Shown: positions 39,950 through 49,242, counted from the first letter of the stretch. The stretch is DNA of 64,000 bases from Microbispora amethystogenes (GCF_016863015.1 NZ_BOOB01000009.1:248001-312000), one strand, 5' to 3'. A program made the numbers and translations. The notes: generated from the sequence alone by a model not told the origin.

Positions 39950-41437
39950 ATGAAACCGCCCAGCACCGGGACGGAACGGCATCGCTCACGGACGCGCGCG
40001 CGGGGGCCGGCCACGGCCCTGGCCGCCGTCGCCGCCGCCACCGCCGTGGCGCTCAACCTCGCGATCCCCGCTCAGGCGGCCTCGACGTTGAAGGCCGCGG
40101 CGGAGGCCAGGGGGAGGTACTTCGGCACCGCGCTGACACGGGGAGACCTCGGTATCAGCGCCGAGGTCAACCTCGCCGCGGCCCAGTTCGACATGGTGAC
40201 CCCCGGCAACGAGATGAAGTGGGACGCCACCGAGCCGTCCAAGGGCTCGTTCAACTTCGGGTCGGGTGACCAGATCGTCTCCTTCGCCCAGTCACACGGC
40301 ATGCGGGTGCGCGGGCACAACCTGGTGTGGCACGCCCAGCTGCCCGCGTGGGTCGGCGGCGTGCCGCTCAACCAGGTCCAGGGCGTGATGGAGAACCACA
40401 TCACCACCGAGGCCACCCATTACAGGGGAAAGGTCTACGCCTGGGACGTCGTCAACGAGCCGTACAACGAGGACGGCACGCTGCGCCAGGACGTGTTCTA
40501 CAAGGCGATGGGCTCCGGCTACATCGCCGCCGCGCTGCGGGCCGCGCACGCCGCCGACCCGAACGCCAAGCTGTACATCAACGACTACAACATCGAGGGC
40601 ATCAACGCCAAGAGCAACGGGCTCTACTCGCTCGCGCAGTCGCTGCTGGCCCAGGGCGTCCCCTTGCACGGCATCGGGTTGGAGAGCCACTTCATCGTCG
40701 GCCAGGTGCCGTCGTCCCTGCAGGCGAACATGGAGCGGTTCGCCGCCCTGGGCCTGGACGTCGCGATCACCGAGCTCGACGACCGCATCCAGATGCCGGC
40801 GGACAGTTCCGAGCTGCAACAGCAGGGCACCGACTACGGCAGGGTCGTGAACGCCTGCCTGGCGGTTCCGCGCTGCGTGGGCGTGTCGCAGTGGGGCGTG
40901 GACGACGGCCACACCTGGATTCCCGGGACGTTCCCCGGCTACGGCGCTCCCATGATGTGGGACTCCAGCTATCAGCCGAAGGCGGCTTACCAGGCGGCCC
41001 TGAGCGCGCTCAACAGCGGCACCTCCTCACCGTCGCAGTCGCCGTCACAGTCGCCGTCGCAGTCCCCGTCGCAGTCCCCGTCGCGGTCGCCCTCGGCGTC
41101 GCCGTCGTCCTCCCCGTCGTCCTCGCCGTCGTCTCCGGTTCCGGGGGCGTGCTCGGCGACGATCAAGACGATCAACAGCTGGGGCGGTGGGTTCCAGTCC
41201 GAGGTGACGGTGCGGGCGGGCAGCTCGGCGGTCAACGGCTGGACCGTGAAGTGGGCCTGGCCCGGCGGCCAGACCATCAGCAGCCTGTGGAACGGCGTGT
41301 CCAGCGGCTCCGGCTCGTCGGTGACCGTCCGCAACGAGTCCTACAACGGCTCGATCGCGGCGGGCGGGTCCACGACGTTCGGCTTCACCGCCAACGGCAC
41401 CGCGGCCACCCCCACCGCCACCTGCACCAGCCCCTGA
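39950..41437 (+). CDS. Secreted GH10 endo-1,4-beta-xylanase with CBM2
   Basis: The 495-residue protein has a signal peptide (cleavage near AIPAQA, residue 43) and a GH10 barrel (about 45-350). Glu170 in DVVNEPYNE is the acid/base and Glu275 in VAITELDDR is the nucleophile. A Ser-Pro-Gln linker follows (355-390, SPSQ repeats). A family 2 carbohydrate-binding module closes the protein (CSATIKTINSWGGGFQSEV onward). It hydrolyses xylan while bound to cellulose or xylan. ATG 39950 follows a strong ribosome site. A LacI-type operator lies upstream and a strong hairpin downstream. Confidence 0.94.
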   Translation: MKPPSTGTERHRSRTRARGPATALAAVAAATAVALNLAIPAQAASTLKAAAEARGRYFGTALTRGDLGISAEVNLAAAQFDMVTPGNEMKWDATEPSKGSFNFGSGDQIVSFAQSHGMRVRGHNLVWHAQLPAWVGGVPLNQVQGVMENHITTEATHYRGKVYAWDVVNEPYNEDGTLRQDVFYKAMGSGYIAAALRAAHAADPNAKLYINDYNIEGINAKSNGLYSLAQSLLAQGVPLHGIGLESHFIVGQVPSSLQANMERFAALGLDVAITELDDRIQMPADSSELQQQGTDYGRVVNACLAVPRCVGVSQWGVDDGHTWIPGTFPGYGAPMMWDSSYQPKAAYQAALSALNSGTSSPSQSPSQSPSQSPSQSPSRSPSASPSSSPSSSPSSPVPGACSATIKTINSWGGGFQSEVTVRAGSSAVNGWTVKWAWPGGQTISSLWNGVSSGSGSSVTVRNESYNGSIAAGGSTTFGFTANGTAATPTATCTSP

Positions 41438-41455
41438 CCCTGTCACGGGACGGCC

Positions 41456-41486
41456 TGTGCCGGGCCGGCACCCCAGGCCCGGCACA
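41456..41486 (+). terminator. Hairpin terminator of the xylanase gene
   Basis: TGTGCCGGGCC and GGCCCGGCACA pair perfectly (11 bp) around a nine-base loop, 18 bases after the stop. Confidence 0.75.
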
Positions 41487-41538
41487 TGGCCGAGACGGCG
41501 GCGTACGGCGTGCGGAACTGTCGGTCCGCGTCCGTACG

Positions 41539-42507
41539 ATGTCCCGCATGACCGGGCATGAATTCACGCTCACCGCCACGGGCCCGTTCGACTTCGGCGC
41601 GACGCTCCGCTTCGTCGAGGACTGGCCGGCCACCAGCGGGCTGCCCTCCGACGGCCGGACGCTGCGCTTCGCCTACTGCGCCGAGGCCGACTGGCTGCCG
41701 ATCGGCGTGGCGGTCACCGCCGCGCCGGGCGGGGTCGCCGTACGGACGACCAGGGCCGCGGGGCCGGAGATCCGGGGCGAGGTGGCCCGCATCCTGTCCC
41801 TCGACGTGGACGGCTCGGGCTTCGCCGAGATCGGCGAGTCCGACCCGGTGCTCGGTGAGTTGCAGCGCCGCAGCCCCGGCCTGCGGCCGCTGTGCTTCTG
41901 GAGCCCGTGGGAGGCCGCCTGCTGGGCGGTGATCGTGCAGCGCTCGTCGATGCTCATCGCCTCCCGGCTCAAACAGCGCATCGCGGAGCGGTACGGCGCC
42001 ACGGTCGATCTGGACGGCCGGGCGTACGCCGCCTTCCCGCCGCCCGTGTCGCTGCTGAACGCCGACGGGCTCGGCCTGCCCGAGCAGAAGGAGGAGTGGC
42101 TGCGCGGCCTGGCCCGCGCGGCGCTCGACGGCGTGCTGACCACCGAGCACCTGCGCGCGCTCGACCCGCCTGAGGCGCTGGCCGAGCTTCGCGCCCTGCC
42201 CGGCGTGGGGCCGTTCTCTGCCGGTCTGATCCTGATCAGGGGCGCGGGCGCGCCCGACGCGTTCCCGGGGGACGAACCGCGCCTGTTCGCGATCCTCCGC
42301 GAGGCGTACGGCCTGCCGCCGGACGCCCCGGCGAGCGCGTACCGGAAGGTCGCCGACGCCTGGCGGCCCTACCGCTCGTGGGCCTCGTTCCTGTTCCGGT
42401 CGTCGATGTACGGAGTCAGGGAGGACCAGCGGGCGGGTGCCGCGGCCGCCCAGGCGGGAAAGGACGTCAGAGCCAGCCTTTCTCCTGGGCGGCGCGGATC
42501 GCGGTGA
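41539..42507 (+). CDS. HhH-GPD DNA glycosylase (AlkA/3-methyladenine type)
   Basis: The 322-residue protein has a C-terminal helix-hairpin-helix (LRALPGVGPFSAGLILIRG) followed by FPGDEPRL, whose Asp is the expected catalytic residue of AlkA-like glycosylases. The N-terminal beta part (1-110) is as in AlkA. It should remove alkylated bases in base-excision repair. ATG 41539 and 41548 are both possible starts. The 3' end overlaps the convergent response-regulator gene by 41 bases. Confidence 0.82.
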   Translation: MSRMTGHEFTLTATGPFDFGATLRFVEDWPATSGLPSDGRTLRFAYCAEADWLPIGVAVTAAPGGVAVRTTRAAGPEIRGEVARILSLDVDGSGFAEIGESDPVLGELQRRSPGLRPLCFWSPWEAACWAVIVQRSSMLIASRLKQRIAERYGATVDLDGRAYAAFPPPVSLLNADGLGLPEQKEEWLRGLARAALDGVLTTEHLRALDPPEALAELRALPGVGPFSAGLILIRGAGAPDAFPGDEPRLFAILREAYGLPPDAPASAYRKVADAWRPYRSWASFLFRSSMYGVREDQRAGAAAAQAGKDVRASLSPGRRGSR

Positions 42508-43072
42508 TCCGGTTGGTCGCGCCGAGCTTGGCGATGGCGCTGGACAGGTAGTTGCGCACGGTGCCCTCGGTCAGGTGCAGCGCCGTGGCGATCTGCCGCA
42601 CCGACGCGCCCTCGGCCGCCAGCGACAGCGCGCTACGCTCGCGGTCGGTCAGCGGGCTGTCGCCCGCCATCATCGCCGACGCCGCCATCTCCGGGTCGAG
42701 GTAGCGCCCTCCGGCGTGCACCTTGCGGATGGCCGTGGCCAGTTCGTCGGCCGAGGCGTCCTTGGGGATGAAGCCGCGCACCCCGGCGGCCAGCGCCCGC
42801 CGCAGATATCCCGGGCGTCCGAAGCTGCTCAAGATGATCATCGCTTGGCCCGGGAGCCCCTCGGCGGCGGTGAGGCCGTCCATCCCGGGCATCTCGATGT
42901 CCAGCACCACGACGTCGGGCCGGTGCTCCCGTACGGCCGTGGCCACCTCGTCGCCCCGGCTCACCTGGGCGACGACCTCCAGGTCGGGCTCCAGCCCGAG
43001 AAGGGTGGCGATCGCGCCGCGGATCAGATGCTCGTCGTCGGCGAGGAGGACACGGATCATCGGGCCGCTCAT
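42467..43072 (-). CDS. NarL/LuxR-type response regulator
   Basis: The 201-residue protein has a receiver domain (Asp58 in VVVLDIEMPGMDG phosphorylated; Lys in FIPKDAS) and a LuxR-type helix-turn-helix (ASVRQIATALHLTEGTVRNY). ATG 43072 overlaps the stop of the sensor kinase gene. It probably activates the ABC exporter genes of the same operon. Confidence 0.92.
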   Translation of the reverse strand: MSGPMIRVLLADDEHLIRGAIATLLGLEPDLEVVAQVSRGDEVATAVREHRPDVVVLDIEMPGMDGLTAAEGLPGQAMIILSSFGRPGYLRRALAAGVRGFIPKDASADELATAIRKVHAGGRYLDPEMAASAMMAGDSPLTDRERSALSLAAEGASVRQIATALHLTEGTVRNYLSSAIAKLGATNRITAIRAAQEKGWL

Positions 43073-44259
43073 CGGGTCACCGCCTCGGTGAGGACGTGCG
43101 CGCGGTCGGTCGCCGGCACGACGGCCCGAAGGACGAACTCGCCCGAACCGGTCGGCCGGGCGGTCAGGCTGCCACCGGCGGCGGCGAGCCGCTCGCTCAG
43201 GCCGATGAGACCGGTGCCGCCGTCGTCGGCGCTCTGCCCGCCGACCCCGTCGTTGACCATCTCCAGCACCGCCGTCCCGCCGGTCAGTCTCAGCGTGACG
43301 CGGGACCGGGTCGCGGCGCTGTGCCGCAGCGTGTTGGTGGCGCCCTCCCTGACCACCCACGCGAGCAGCGTGGCCGCCTCGCCCGGCGGTGTCCGCTCCG
43401 GCAGGTCGAGGGTGCACCGGATGTTCGCCGCCTCCAGCACGGCCCGCACGCTGCCCAGCTCGGCGGAAAGGTCGATGGCGCGGTAGCCCCGCACGGCCTC
43501 CCGGATCTCCCGCAGGGCGTCCTTGGCCAGCCCGCGCACCGCCGTCATCTCCTCGGTCGCCTGGTCGGGGGCGGCGCGGGCGAGCTTGACCGCGAGCTCG
43601 CTCTTGACCGCGATGGCGGAGAGGCTGTGGCCGACCAGATCGTGCAGATCCCGGGCGAACCGGAGGCGTTCCTCGGTCACGGCGAGCTCGGCCTGCGCCT
43701 TCCTGCCCTCGTCGACCTGGATGATCATGCGGTAGATCCACAGCCAGAGCCGGTTGCTGTAGGGGAGCAGCGCCAGCATCGGCAGATAGAAGAAGAGGTC
43801 GGTGCGCTGCTCGCCGGAGCCGGGAAGCAACAGGAAGTCGAGGGCGGCATACATGCCCGCGGCGCCCGCCGTCAGCGCGACGGCGGTCCGGGCGCTCACC
43901 CCGAGCACCGCCACCCCTGTCCACGTCGTGGTCAGCGTGCTCCAGGAGAACGGCAGCATCTCGGACGCCACGCCGGGCACATCCGCCCCGAGGACGATCA
44001 TCACCAGGGCGACCGCGCCGGAGACGACCACCTCGCGTACGGCGGTCCGGCCGTCGACGGCGGCGCGGACGACGCGGAGGAACAACCAGCTGAAGACCGG
44101 AAGACCGACGGCCACGAGGGCGAGACGGCTCCAGCCCACCCCGCCCTCGGTCCTGAACTCGACCACGATCTGGAGCACCGGGCCGAGCCACGCGAACACC
44201 AACTCGAGGGCCAGAGTCCAGAAGGTGATGTGACGCGCCCGCTTGATCCCGGCGTTCAT
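43069..44259 (-). CDS. Membrane sensor histidine kinase (HisKA_3 type)
   Basis: The 396-residue kinase has about five to six membrane helices (1-175), the phospho-acceptor His206 in RFARDLHDLVGHSLSAIAVK, and an ATPase domain with REGATNTLRHSAAT (N box) and GGTGLIGLSERLAAAGG (G box). It resembles the DesK/LiaS group that senses membrane or cell-envelope stress. It lies 16 bases after the permease gene and overlaps the response-regulator gene. Confidence 0.9.
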   Translation of the reverse strand: MNAGIKRARHITFWTLALELVFAWLGPVLQIVVEFRTEGGVGWSRLALVAVGLPVFSWLFLRVVRAAVDGRTAVREVVVSGAVALVMIVLGADVPGVASEMLPFSWSTLTTTWTGVAVLGVSARTAVALTAGAAGMYAALDFLLLPGSGEQRTDLFFYLPMLALLPYSNRLWLWIYRMIIQVDEGRKAQAELAVTEERLRFARDLHDLVGHSLSAIAVKSELAVKLARAAPDQATEEMTAVRGLAKDALREIREAVRGYRAIDLSAELGSVRAVLEAANIRCTLDLPERTPPGEAATLLAWVVREGATNTLRHSAATRSRVTLRLTGGTAVLEMVNDGVGGQSADDGGTGLIGLSERLAAAGGSLTARPTGSGEFVLRAVVPATDRAHVLTEAVTR

Positions 44260-44275
44260 GACCCAACCTTACCTA

Positions 44276-45073
44276 TCAGCCCCGGCGCGGATCCCAGCGG
44301 AAGAACGCCCGGGCCAGCAGGGCGGCGACGGCGATCCACACGGCGAGCAGGCCCAGGGAGGGCAGGGCGGCGCCCCAGCGCTCCAGGGCGCCGAGCGGCT
44401 CATGACCTGCGCCGATGTAGTTCAGCCCGAGGTAGGCGGTCCGCATGATCTCCACGATGGGCGTCATCGGCAGGAACTCGATCGCCGTACGCAGCGCCTG
44501 GGGCAGCATCTCCGGCGGCAGCATCACCGGCGAGCCGCCGACCAGGAGCAGCACGACCGGCAGCGTCGCGATCTGTGCCATCTCCCCCGTGGAGGACAGG
44601 CCGGAGACGGCCATGGCGAGCAGGGAGAAGAAGGCGGCGCCGAGAAGCGCGGCGAGCAGCAGCAACGGGACGTCCGCCGGGGCCCCGGTGCCCATGACGG
44701 CGGACATGAGCGCGCAGAGGATCACCACCTGGCCCAGATACACGGCGGTCGCGCCGAGGGCGCTGCCGCTGAGGATGGCCGTCCTGGTGGCCGGCCCGCC
44801 GAGCAGGCGCTTCAGCACCATCTCCTCGCGACGGGAGGTGTAGAAGCCGGCGAGGTTCATGAACGTCGCGAAGATCAGGATGAAGGCCATCATCCCGGTC
44901 ATCACGTACTGCGTCGCCGGGATGCCGGCGGTCCCTCCGCCGACGCCGTTGGACGCCAGCGCCCCGGCGATCAGCAGCGGCAGCAGGACGGCGTTCACGA
45001 AGGCCGTACGGTTGCGGAAAACGAGGGTGAGGTCGACGCGGGCCAGCCGCACCGCCTGTGCCACGTCGTTCAT
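44276..45073 (-). CDS. ABC-2 type exporter permease
   Basis: The 265-residue protein has six hydrophobic helices, with RRVDLTLVFRN-like cytoplasmic entry and PVVLLLVGGSPVMLPPEMLP before the last helices, as in ABC-2 permeases of drug exporters. ATG 45073 overlaps the ATPase gene stop. It forms the membrane half of the exporter. Confidence 0.88.
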   Translation of the reverse strand: MNDVAQAVRLARVDLTLVFRNRTAFVNAVLLPLLIAGALASNGVGGGTAGIPATQYVMTGMMAFILIFATFMNLAGFYTSRREEMVLKRLLGGPATRTAILSGSALGATAVYLGQVVILCALMSAVMGTGAPADVPLLLLAALLGAAFFSLLAMAVSGLSSTGEMAQIATLPVVLLLVGGSPVMLPPEMLPQALRTAIEFLPMTPIVEIMRTAYLGLNYIGAGHEPLGALERWGAALPSLGLLAVWIAVAALLARAFFRWDPRRG

Positions 45074-46035
45074 GCGCTCTCCTTCACCACGGAGTGGAAG
45101 ACGTCCTCGAGCGAGGCGGTCCGGACGGCGAGCCGTTCGAGCGTGACGCCGCGCTCCGCGGCCCAGGCGAACAGCGGCACCAGCGCCGCATGGGCCCGTG
45201 TGGCCTGGTCGCCGTCGGCGATGGTGTACGTGACCACGGGCGTTCCGCCCGCCAGGCTGACGCCGGGGGCATGGCCACCGATCAGCGGAAGGGTGTCCAG
45301 CGGGATCTCCGGCGGCAGCCGGAAGGAGACGCGGTCGCCGTGCCCGCCGACGACCTCCTCCAGCGTCCCCTCGACCCGGATCTCACCCTCGTGCATGACG
45401 GCGAGCCGGCTCGCGAGGTGCTCGGCCTCCTCCAGGTAGTGCGTGGTGAGCAGGATGGTCGTCCCCTCCGTCACCAGTTCGCGGATCAGGCTCCAGGTCG
45501 CCCGGCGCGCCTCGGGGTCCATCCCGGTCGTGGGCTCGTCCAGGAACAGCACCTCGGGACGGCCGATGACCGACAGCACGAGATCGAGCCTGCGCTTCTG
45601 GCCGCCGGACAACTGCCGTACCCTGACCCGCGCCTTGTCGGCCAGCCCGGCCAGCTCCAGCGACTCGTCCAGTGAGCGGGGGTTCGCGTGCAGGTCACGC
45701 CACAGCCCGATGGTCTCGGCCACCGTCAGGTCGGAGAGGAGGCCGTTCTCCTGCAACATGATCCCGACCCGCGGGCTGAGCGCCCGGCGCCTGCGGTACG
45801 GATCCATCCCCAGCACCTCCACGGTGCCGGAGGTGGCGGGGCGATAGCCCTCCAGGACCTCCATCGTCGTCGTCTTCCCGGCGCCGTTGGTGCCGAGCAG
45901 GGCGAACAGCTCACCCGTGCGGACGGTCAGCGAGACGCCCCTGACGGCTTCAAACTCGCCGTACCTCTGCCTGAGCTCGGTCGCCGCGATCGCCAGATCC
46001 AGACCGACCGCCGTTTCCCGTACGTCCGTCGTCAT
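45070..46035 (-). CDS. ABC exporter ATPase (DrrA/CcmA-like)
   Basis: The 321-residue ATPase has Walker A (GTNGAGKTTT), signature (LSGGQKRR), Walker B (VLFLDEPTTGMDP) and a switch His in TTHYLEEAEH. The C-terminal 80 residues are an accessory domain of drug-export ATPases. It heads an operon with permease, kinase and regulator. Likely roles are peptide or lipid-active antibiotic resistance, by analogy with DesK-like stress modules. ATG 46035 is the start. Confidence 0.92.
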   Translation of the reverse strand: MTTDVRETAVGLDLAIAATELRQRYGEFEAVRGVSLTVRTGELFALLGTNGAGKTTTMEVLEGYRPATSGTVEVLGMDPYRRRRALSPRVGIMLQENGLLSDLTVAETIGLWRDLHANPRSLDESLELAGLADKARVRVRQLSGGQKRRLDLVLSVIGRPEVLFLDEPTTGMDPEARRATWSLIRELVTEGTTILLTTHYLEEAEHLASRLAVMHEGEIRVEGTLEEVVGGHGDRVSFRLPPEIPLDTLPLIGGHAPGVSLAGGTPVVTYTIADGDQATRAHAALVPLFAWAAERGVTLERLAVRTASLEDVFHSVVKESA

Positions 46036-46117
46036 GGCTCAAGGGTGGGTTCTCCGCCGCTTCCCGCCGTAGTCGCCGATGCCACCAGATCGACATGGAC
46101 CTCGCGGATCGCCACGA

Positions 46118-46152
46118 TGACAAATGTCAAAGGACGCTTGCCGAAGCGTCCT
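46118..46152. promoter_or_regulatory. Dyad and hairpin in a divergent intergenic region
   Basis: TGACA-AA-TGTCA (46118-46129) is followed by AGGACGCTT-GCCG-AAGCGTCCT (46131-46152), a perfect nine-base stem. It lies between the exporter operon and an epimerase/reductase gene. The first may be an operator; the second may act in RNA. Confidence 0.45.
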
Positions 46153-46181
46153 CCCTCTGATCGTCCACTACCGTCGCAGCC

Positions 46182-47000
46182 GTGCGAATCCTCATCGTGG
46201 GCGGCAGCGGCCTTCTCGGCGGCGAAGTCGTACGGCAGGCCACGACGGACGGGCATGTCGTGGCCGCCACCTACCTGACGCGGCCGGGCACGGCGACGGG
46301 AGTCGAATGGCTGCCGCTCGACATCCGTGACCGTTCGGCCGTATTTGGCTTGATCGGCGCGATTGAGCCCGACGTCGTCGTCAACGCGGCCTTTCGCCAG
46401 CCGGACTGGGAGACGACCGCCGTGGGCGCCGCTCACGTGGCCGTGGCGGCTTCCGGGAAAGGCGGGCGCTTGGTGCACGTGTCCAGCGACGCCGTGTTTT
46501 CCGGACAGGCGATCACCTACACGGAAGACAGTGTCCCCGATCCGGTCACCCCGTACGGAGCGGCCAAGGCCGCCGCGGAGGTGGCTGTGCAGGCGATCGA
46601 TCCCACGGCGCTGATCGTACGGACCTCTCTGATAATCGGTGACGGCGGCTCCGTACACGAAAGCAGGGTGCATGCGCTTGCCGCGGGTGACACGGAAGGA
46701 GTCTTGTTCACCGACGACGTGCGCTGCCCGGTGCATGTGAGCGATCTGGCGGCGGCCCTTCTTGAGCTCGCGAAATCTGATCGCGCGGGAGTACATCACG
46801 CGGCAGGGGCCGACGCGATGAGTCGATACGAGCTCGGGCGCCTGATCGCACAGCGGGACGGACTCGATCCGGATCGGCTCCCATCCGGCCGGCGCGCCGG
46901 CACCGACGTGCCCGGGCCGATCGATGTCCGGTTGGACTGCCGCCACACTCAGCGGTATCTCACGACCAGGCTGCGCGGCGCGCGGGAGTTCCTGAGATAG
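46182..47000 (+). CDS. RmlD-like NAD(P)-dependent sugar-nucleotide reductase
   Basis: The 272-residue protein has an N-terminal Rossmann motif (MRILIVGGSGLLGGEVV) and the SDR catalytic YGAAKAAAE. Its outline resembles dTDP-4-dehydrorhamnose reductase. A specific sugar is not supported. The start is GTG 46182. The gene uses more A- and T-ending codons than its left-hand neighbours and marks the beginning of a lower-GC stretch. Confidence 0.82.
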   Translation: MRILIVGGSGLLGGEVVRQATTDGHVVAATYLTRPGTATGVEWLPLDIRDRSAVFGLIGAIEPDVVVNAAFRQPDWETTAVGAAHVAVAASGKGGRLVHVSSDAVFSGQAITYTEDSVPDPVTPYGAAKAAAEVAVQAIDPTALIVRTSLIIGDGGSVHESRVHALAAGDTEGVLFTDDVRCPVHVSDLAAALLELAKSDRAGVHHAAGADAMSRYELGRLIAQRDGLDPDRLPSGRRAGTDVPGPIDVRLDCRHTQRYLTTRLRGAREFLR

Positions 47001-47080
47001 CCTCAGCGATCAAGCCGGTACGCGGCCTACCTGGAGAGCGGGATCGCGCGTCGGAAGATCCCGCCCCGGCAGGTGCAAGT

Positions 47081-47115
47081 TGGTATCGATAGCGATAGTA
47101 TCTCTATCGATACCA
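47081..47115. promoter_or_regulatory. 35-bp palindrome before the ATPase gene
   Basis: TGGTATCGATAG (47081-47092) and its perfect complement (47104-47115) flank 11 bases holding the sub-palindrome GATAGTATC. It lies 17 bases before the ATG. It can act as an operator with multiple half-sites. Confidence 0.6.
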
Positions 47116-47132
47116 TCGTTTGGGGATGTGCC

Positions 47133-48554
47133 ATGCGCCGTTTCATCGGGCGGGACCGGGAGCTGAACGTGCTCCGTAACGCCTTCCAGGCAGTTCGGGA
47201 TGCTGCCGGGTCGGCCAGGCCAGGGCAGTGCATCCTCATCCGGGGGAGGCGGCGGGTCGGCAAGTCGAGCCTCGTCGAGGAGTTCCTCCGGCGTACGGAG
47301 ACGCCGAATCTCTTCTTCACAGCGGCGGGTGGCACGGCGGAGAACGAACTGGCGGAGTTGCTCGACGCCGTCGCCAGATCCACGCTGCCGGAACGAGAAG
47401 TGTTCTCGGAGGAGACCCCGGGGCAGTGGAATGCGGCATTCAGGCTGCTTGCAGAGATCCTGCCCACTGACAAACCGAGCGTGGTCGTCATCGATGAGGT
47501 CCCGTACCTCATGGACCGCGTCGACGCCTTCGAGGGCATGCTCCAGCGCGCATGGGACCGCTCGTTGAGCCGCAAGCCGGTACTTCTCCTCCTGGTCGGA
47601 TCCGACCTGTCGATGATGGAGGCGCTGAACAGCTACGACCGCCCCTTCCACCAACGGGGCCGGGAAATGATCGTGGGGCCGCTGAACCCCGCTGACATCG
47701 GCGAGATGCTCAGCCTTCCGCCGGCTGCCGCCTTCGACGCCGCCTTGATCACAGGAGGTCTCCCGCTGATCTGTGCGGAGTGGCAGGCTGGAGCGGATGT
47801 CTGGGAATTCCTCCGCCACTCGCTGGACAACCCAATCTCGGCGCTGCTGGTCTCCGCCGAGCGCTCACTGGCCGCGGAGTTTCCACCGCAGGCGATGAGC
47901 AGGGAAGTCCTCCGGGCCATTGGAGCCGGGGAACGCACCTTTACCAACATCGCGCGCGCCGCCGGCGGCATCGCCCACACCACTCTCACTCGAGCTACGG
48001 ATGTCCTGACCGAGAAACGGGTGGTGGCGGCCGAGCTGCCATTCTCCCTGCGGCCGTCGAAGGAACGCCGCTACCGAGTGGCCGATCCTTACCTGCGGTT
48101 CTGGCTCGCGTTTCTGGATCCGCACATGGCGGAGATCGAGCGGATGCGCGGAGATCTCACGCTGAGCCGAATCAAGGAGCAGTGGACGAGCTGGCGCGGC
48201 CGCGCGATAGAGCCTCTCGTCCGGGAATCCCTCGCCCGTCTCCTGCCGGACGGGCTCCTGCCCGCCACCCCGGCGATCGGCGGGTACTGGACCCGTAGCA
48301 ATGACGTCGAAATCGACTTGGTGGGTGTCGACAGGCAACCGGTGGCCAAGCAGTTGCTCTTCCTCGGCTCGATCAAGTGGCTGGAGAATTCCGCGTTCGA
48401 CAGCCACGACCTGGCCGCGCTGCAGAAGCACCGGGCGGCGATCACCGACGAGCCGGTACCACTCGTTGCGGTCTCCCGGAACGGGACCAGCTGTTCTGGG
48501 CTACAGGCGGCATACGGCCCCGAGGAACTGCTCAGCGCATGGCGGAGGGCGTGA
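47133..48554 (+). CDS. Archaeal-type AAA+ ATPase with DUF234 domain
   Basis: The 473-residue protein starts MRRFIGRDRELNVLRNAF, with Walker A LIRGRRRVGKSSL and Walker B-like VVVIDEVPYL. A winged helix (about 265-330) and the C-terminal nuclease-like domain with EIDLVGVD follow. This is the archaeal ATPase/DUF234 family, whose C-terminal fold is related to restriction nucleases (PD-(D/E)xK). Its role is unknown; links to DNA repair or defence have been suggested. The frame opens at 47073, but ATG 47133 lies past the palindrome, after GGGGATG. Confidence 0.88.
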   Translation: MRRFIGRDRELNVLRNAFQAVRDAAGSARPGQCILIRGRRRVGKSSLVEEFLRRTETPNLFFTAAGGTAENELAELLDAVARSTLPEREVFSEETPGQWNAAFRLLAEILPTDKPSVVVIDEVPYLMDRVDAFEGMLQRAWDRSLSRKPVLLLLVGSDLSMMEALNSYDRPFHQRGREMIVGPLNPADIGEMLSLPPAAAFDAALITGGLPLICAEWQAGADVWEFLRHSLDNPISALLVSAERSLAAEFPPQAMSREVLRAIGAGERTFTNIARAAGGIAHTTLTRATDVLTEKRVVAAELPFSLRPSKERRYRVADPYLRFWLAFLDPHMAEIERMRGDLTLSRIKEQWTSWRGRAIEPLVRESLARLLPDGLLPATPAIGGYWTRSNDVEIDLVGVDRQPVAKQLLFLGSIKWLENSAFDSHDLAALQKHRAAITDEPVPLVAVSRNGTSCSGLQAAYGPEELLSAWRRA

Positions 48555-48603
48555 GCCGGCATCACCGAACTGCTCGCCGGGGCCGGGTTGATCGTCACCG
48601 CCC

Positions 48604-48618
48604 GGCTCCTTAGGAGCC
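48604..48618 (+). terminator. Weak hairpin after the ATPase gene
   Basis: GGCTCC-TTA-GGAGCC, a six-base stem, 50 bases after the stop and without a T tract. Confidence 0.3.
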
Positions 48619-48729
48619 CGGCGAGGGGGAGACGGCAGCACGTCTACCTGCTGGCTCGCAGACCTCAAACCTTGTCGGACTCGCATGCCAGAATCTCCGT
48701 GATCTGTCCCGGAAGAGAACAGGATTCCC

Positions 48730-49242
48730 ATGAGCGGCTATGACTGGCTTGATGACGATGCGTTCTGCGCGACCTTAGTCCGCGGCCTCACTCCACACGA
48801 GGCGCTGGCCCGCCTTGGCATTGACGTATTCGATGGTGATGACGAGGAAGGCGAGATCGATGAGGGCCTCATCTCTGCCCGATCGGCCGAGGGCGGGGCA
48901 ATTCTGAGCGAGTGGAACGGCTTCGCCGGCACGCTGGACGAGGTGCTGCGACCCTTGTCGAATGGGACGGTCACGGCGAGTGTCTTCGTCAATGTGAACA
49001 TGGTCGCGTCCTTCGTCCATTACGTCGACGGCCGCAGGGTCCTGTCCTTCGATCCGCTGTTTCCCGGCAACGAGGATGGCATTTCGGAGGACTACCTGGC
49101 CGACCGCGTCGAGCTCGGGCTCGTTGGCGACAATTCGGAGGGCGGGCTCGCCGCTGCCCTGCTGCTGGCCGAGCGCATCACCAAGGTGCGGCCGAACGCT
49201 TCAACTGACATCGTGGCCGCCCACGGCGTTTTCGAGTACTGA
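48730..49242 (+). CDS. DUF6461-like protein
   Basis: The 170-residue protein begins MSGYDWLDDDAFCATLVRGL, a pattern of DUF6461 in actinobacteria. It is acidic with mixed alpha/beta structure and no signal peptide or membrane helix. Function is unknown; such proteins recur in variable accessory regions and sometimes beside toxin or immunity genes. ATG 48730 follows a weak AAGAGAACAGG site. Confidence 0.7.
   Translation: MSGYDWLDDDAFCATLVRGLTPHEALARLGIDVFDGDDEEGEIDEGLISARSAEGGAILSEWNGFAGTLDEVLRPLSNGTVTASVFVNVNMVASFVHYVDGRRVLSFDPLFPGNEDGISEDYLADRVELGLVGDNSEGGLAAALLLAERITKVRPNASTDIVAAHGVFEY

Noticed and set aside
39168-40056. Minus-strand frames between the sulfotransferase and xylanase genes
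   Set aside because: They are Arg/Ala-rich antisense frames without start signals or motifs, and they cross two real genes.
41030-41130. Possible CRISPR or tandem-repeat array in the xylanase gene
   Set aside because: The repeats are codons of the Ser-Pro-Gln linker. There are no spacers.
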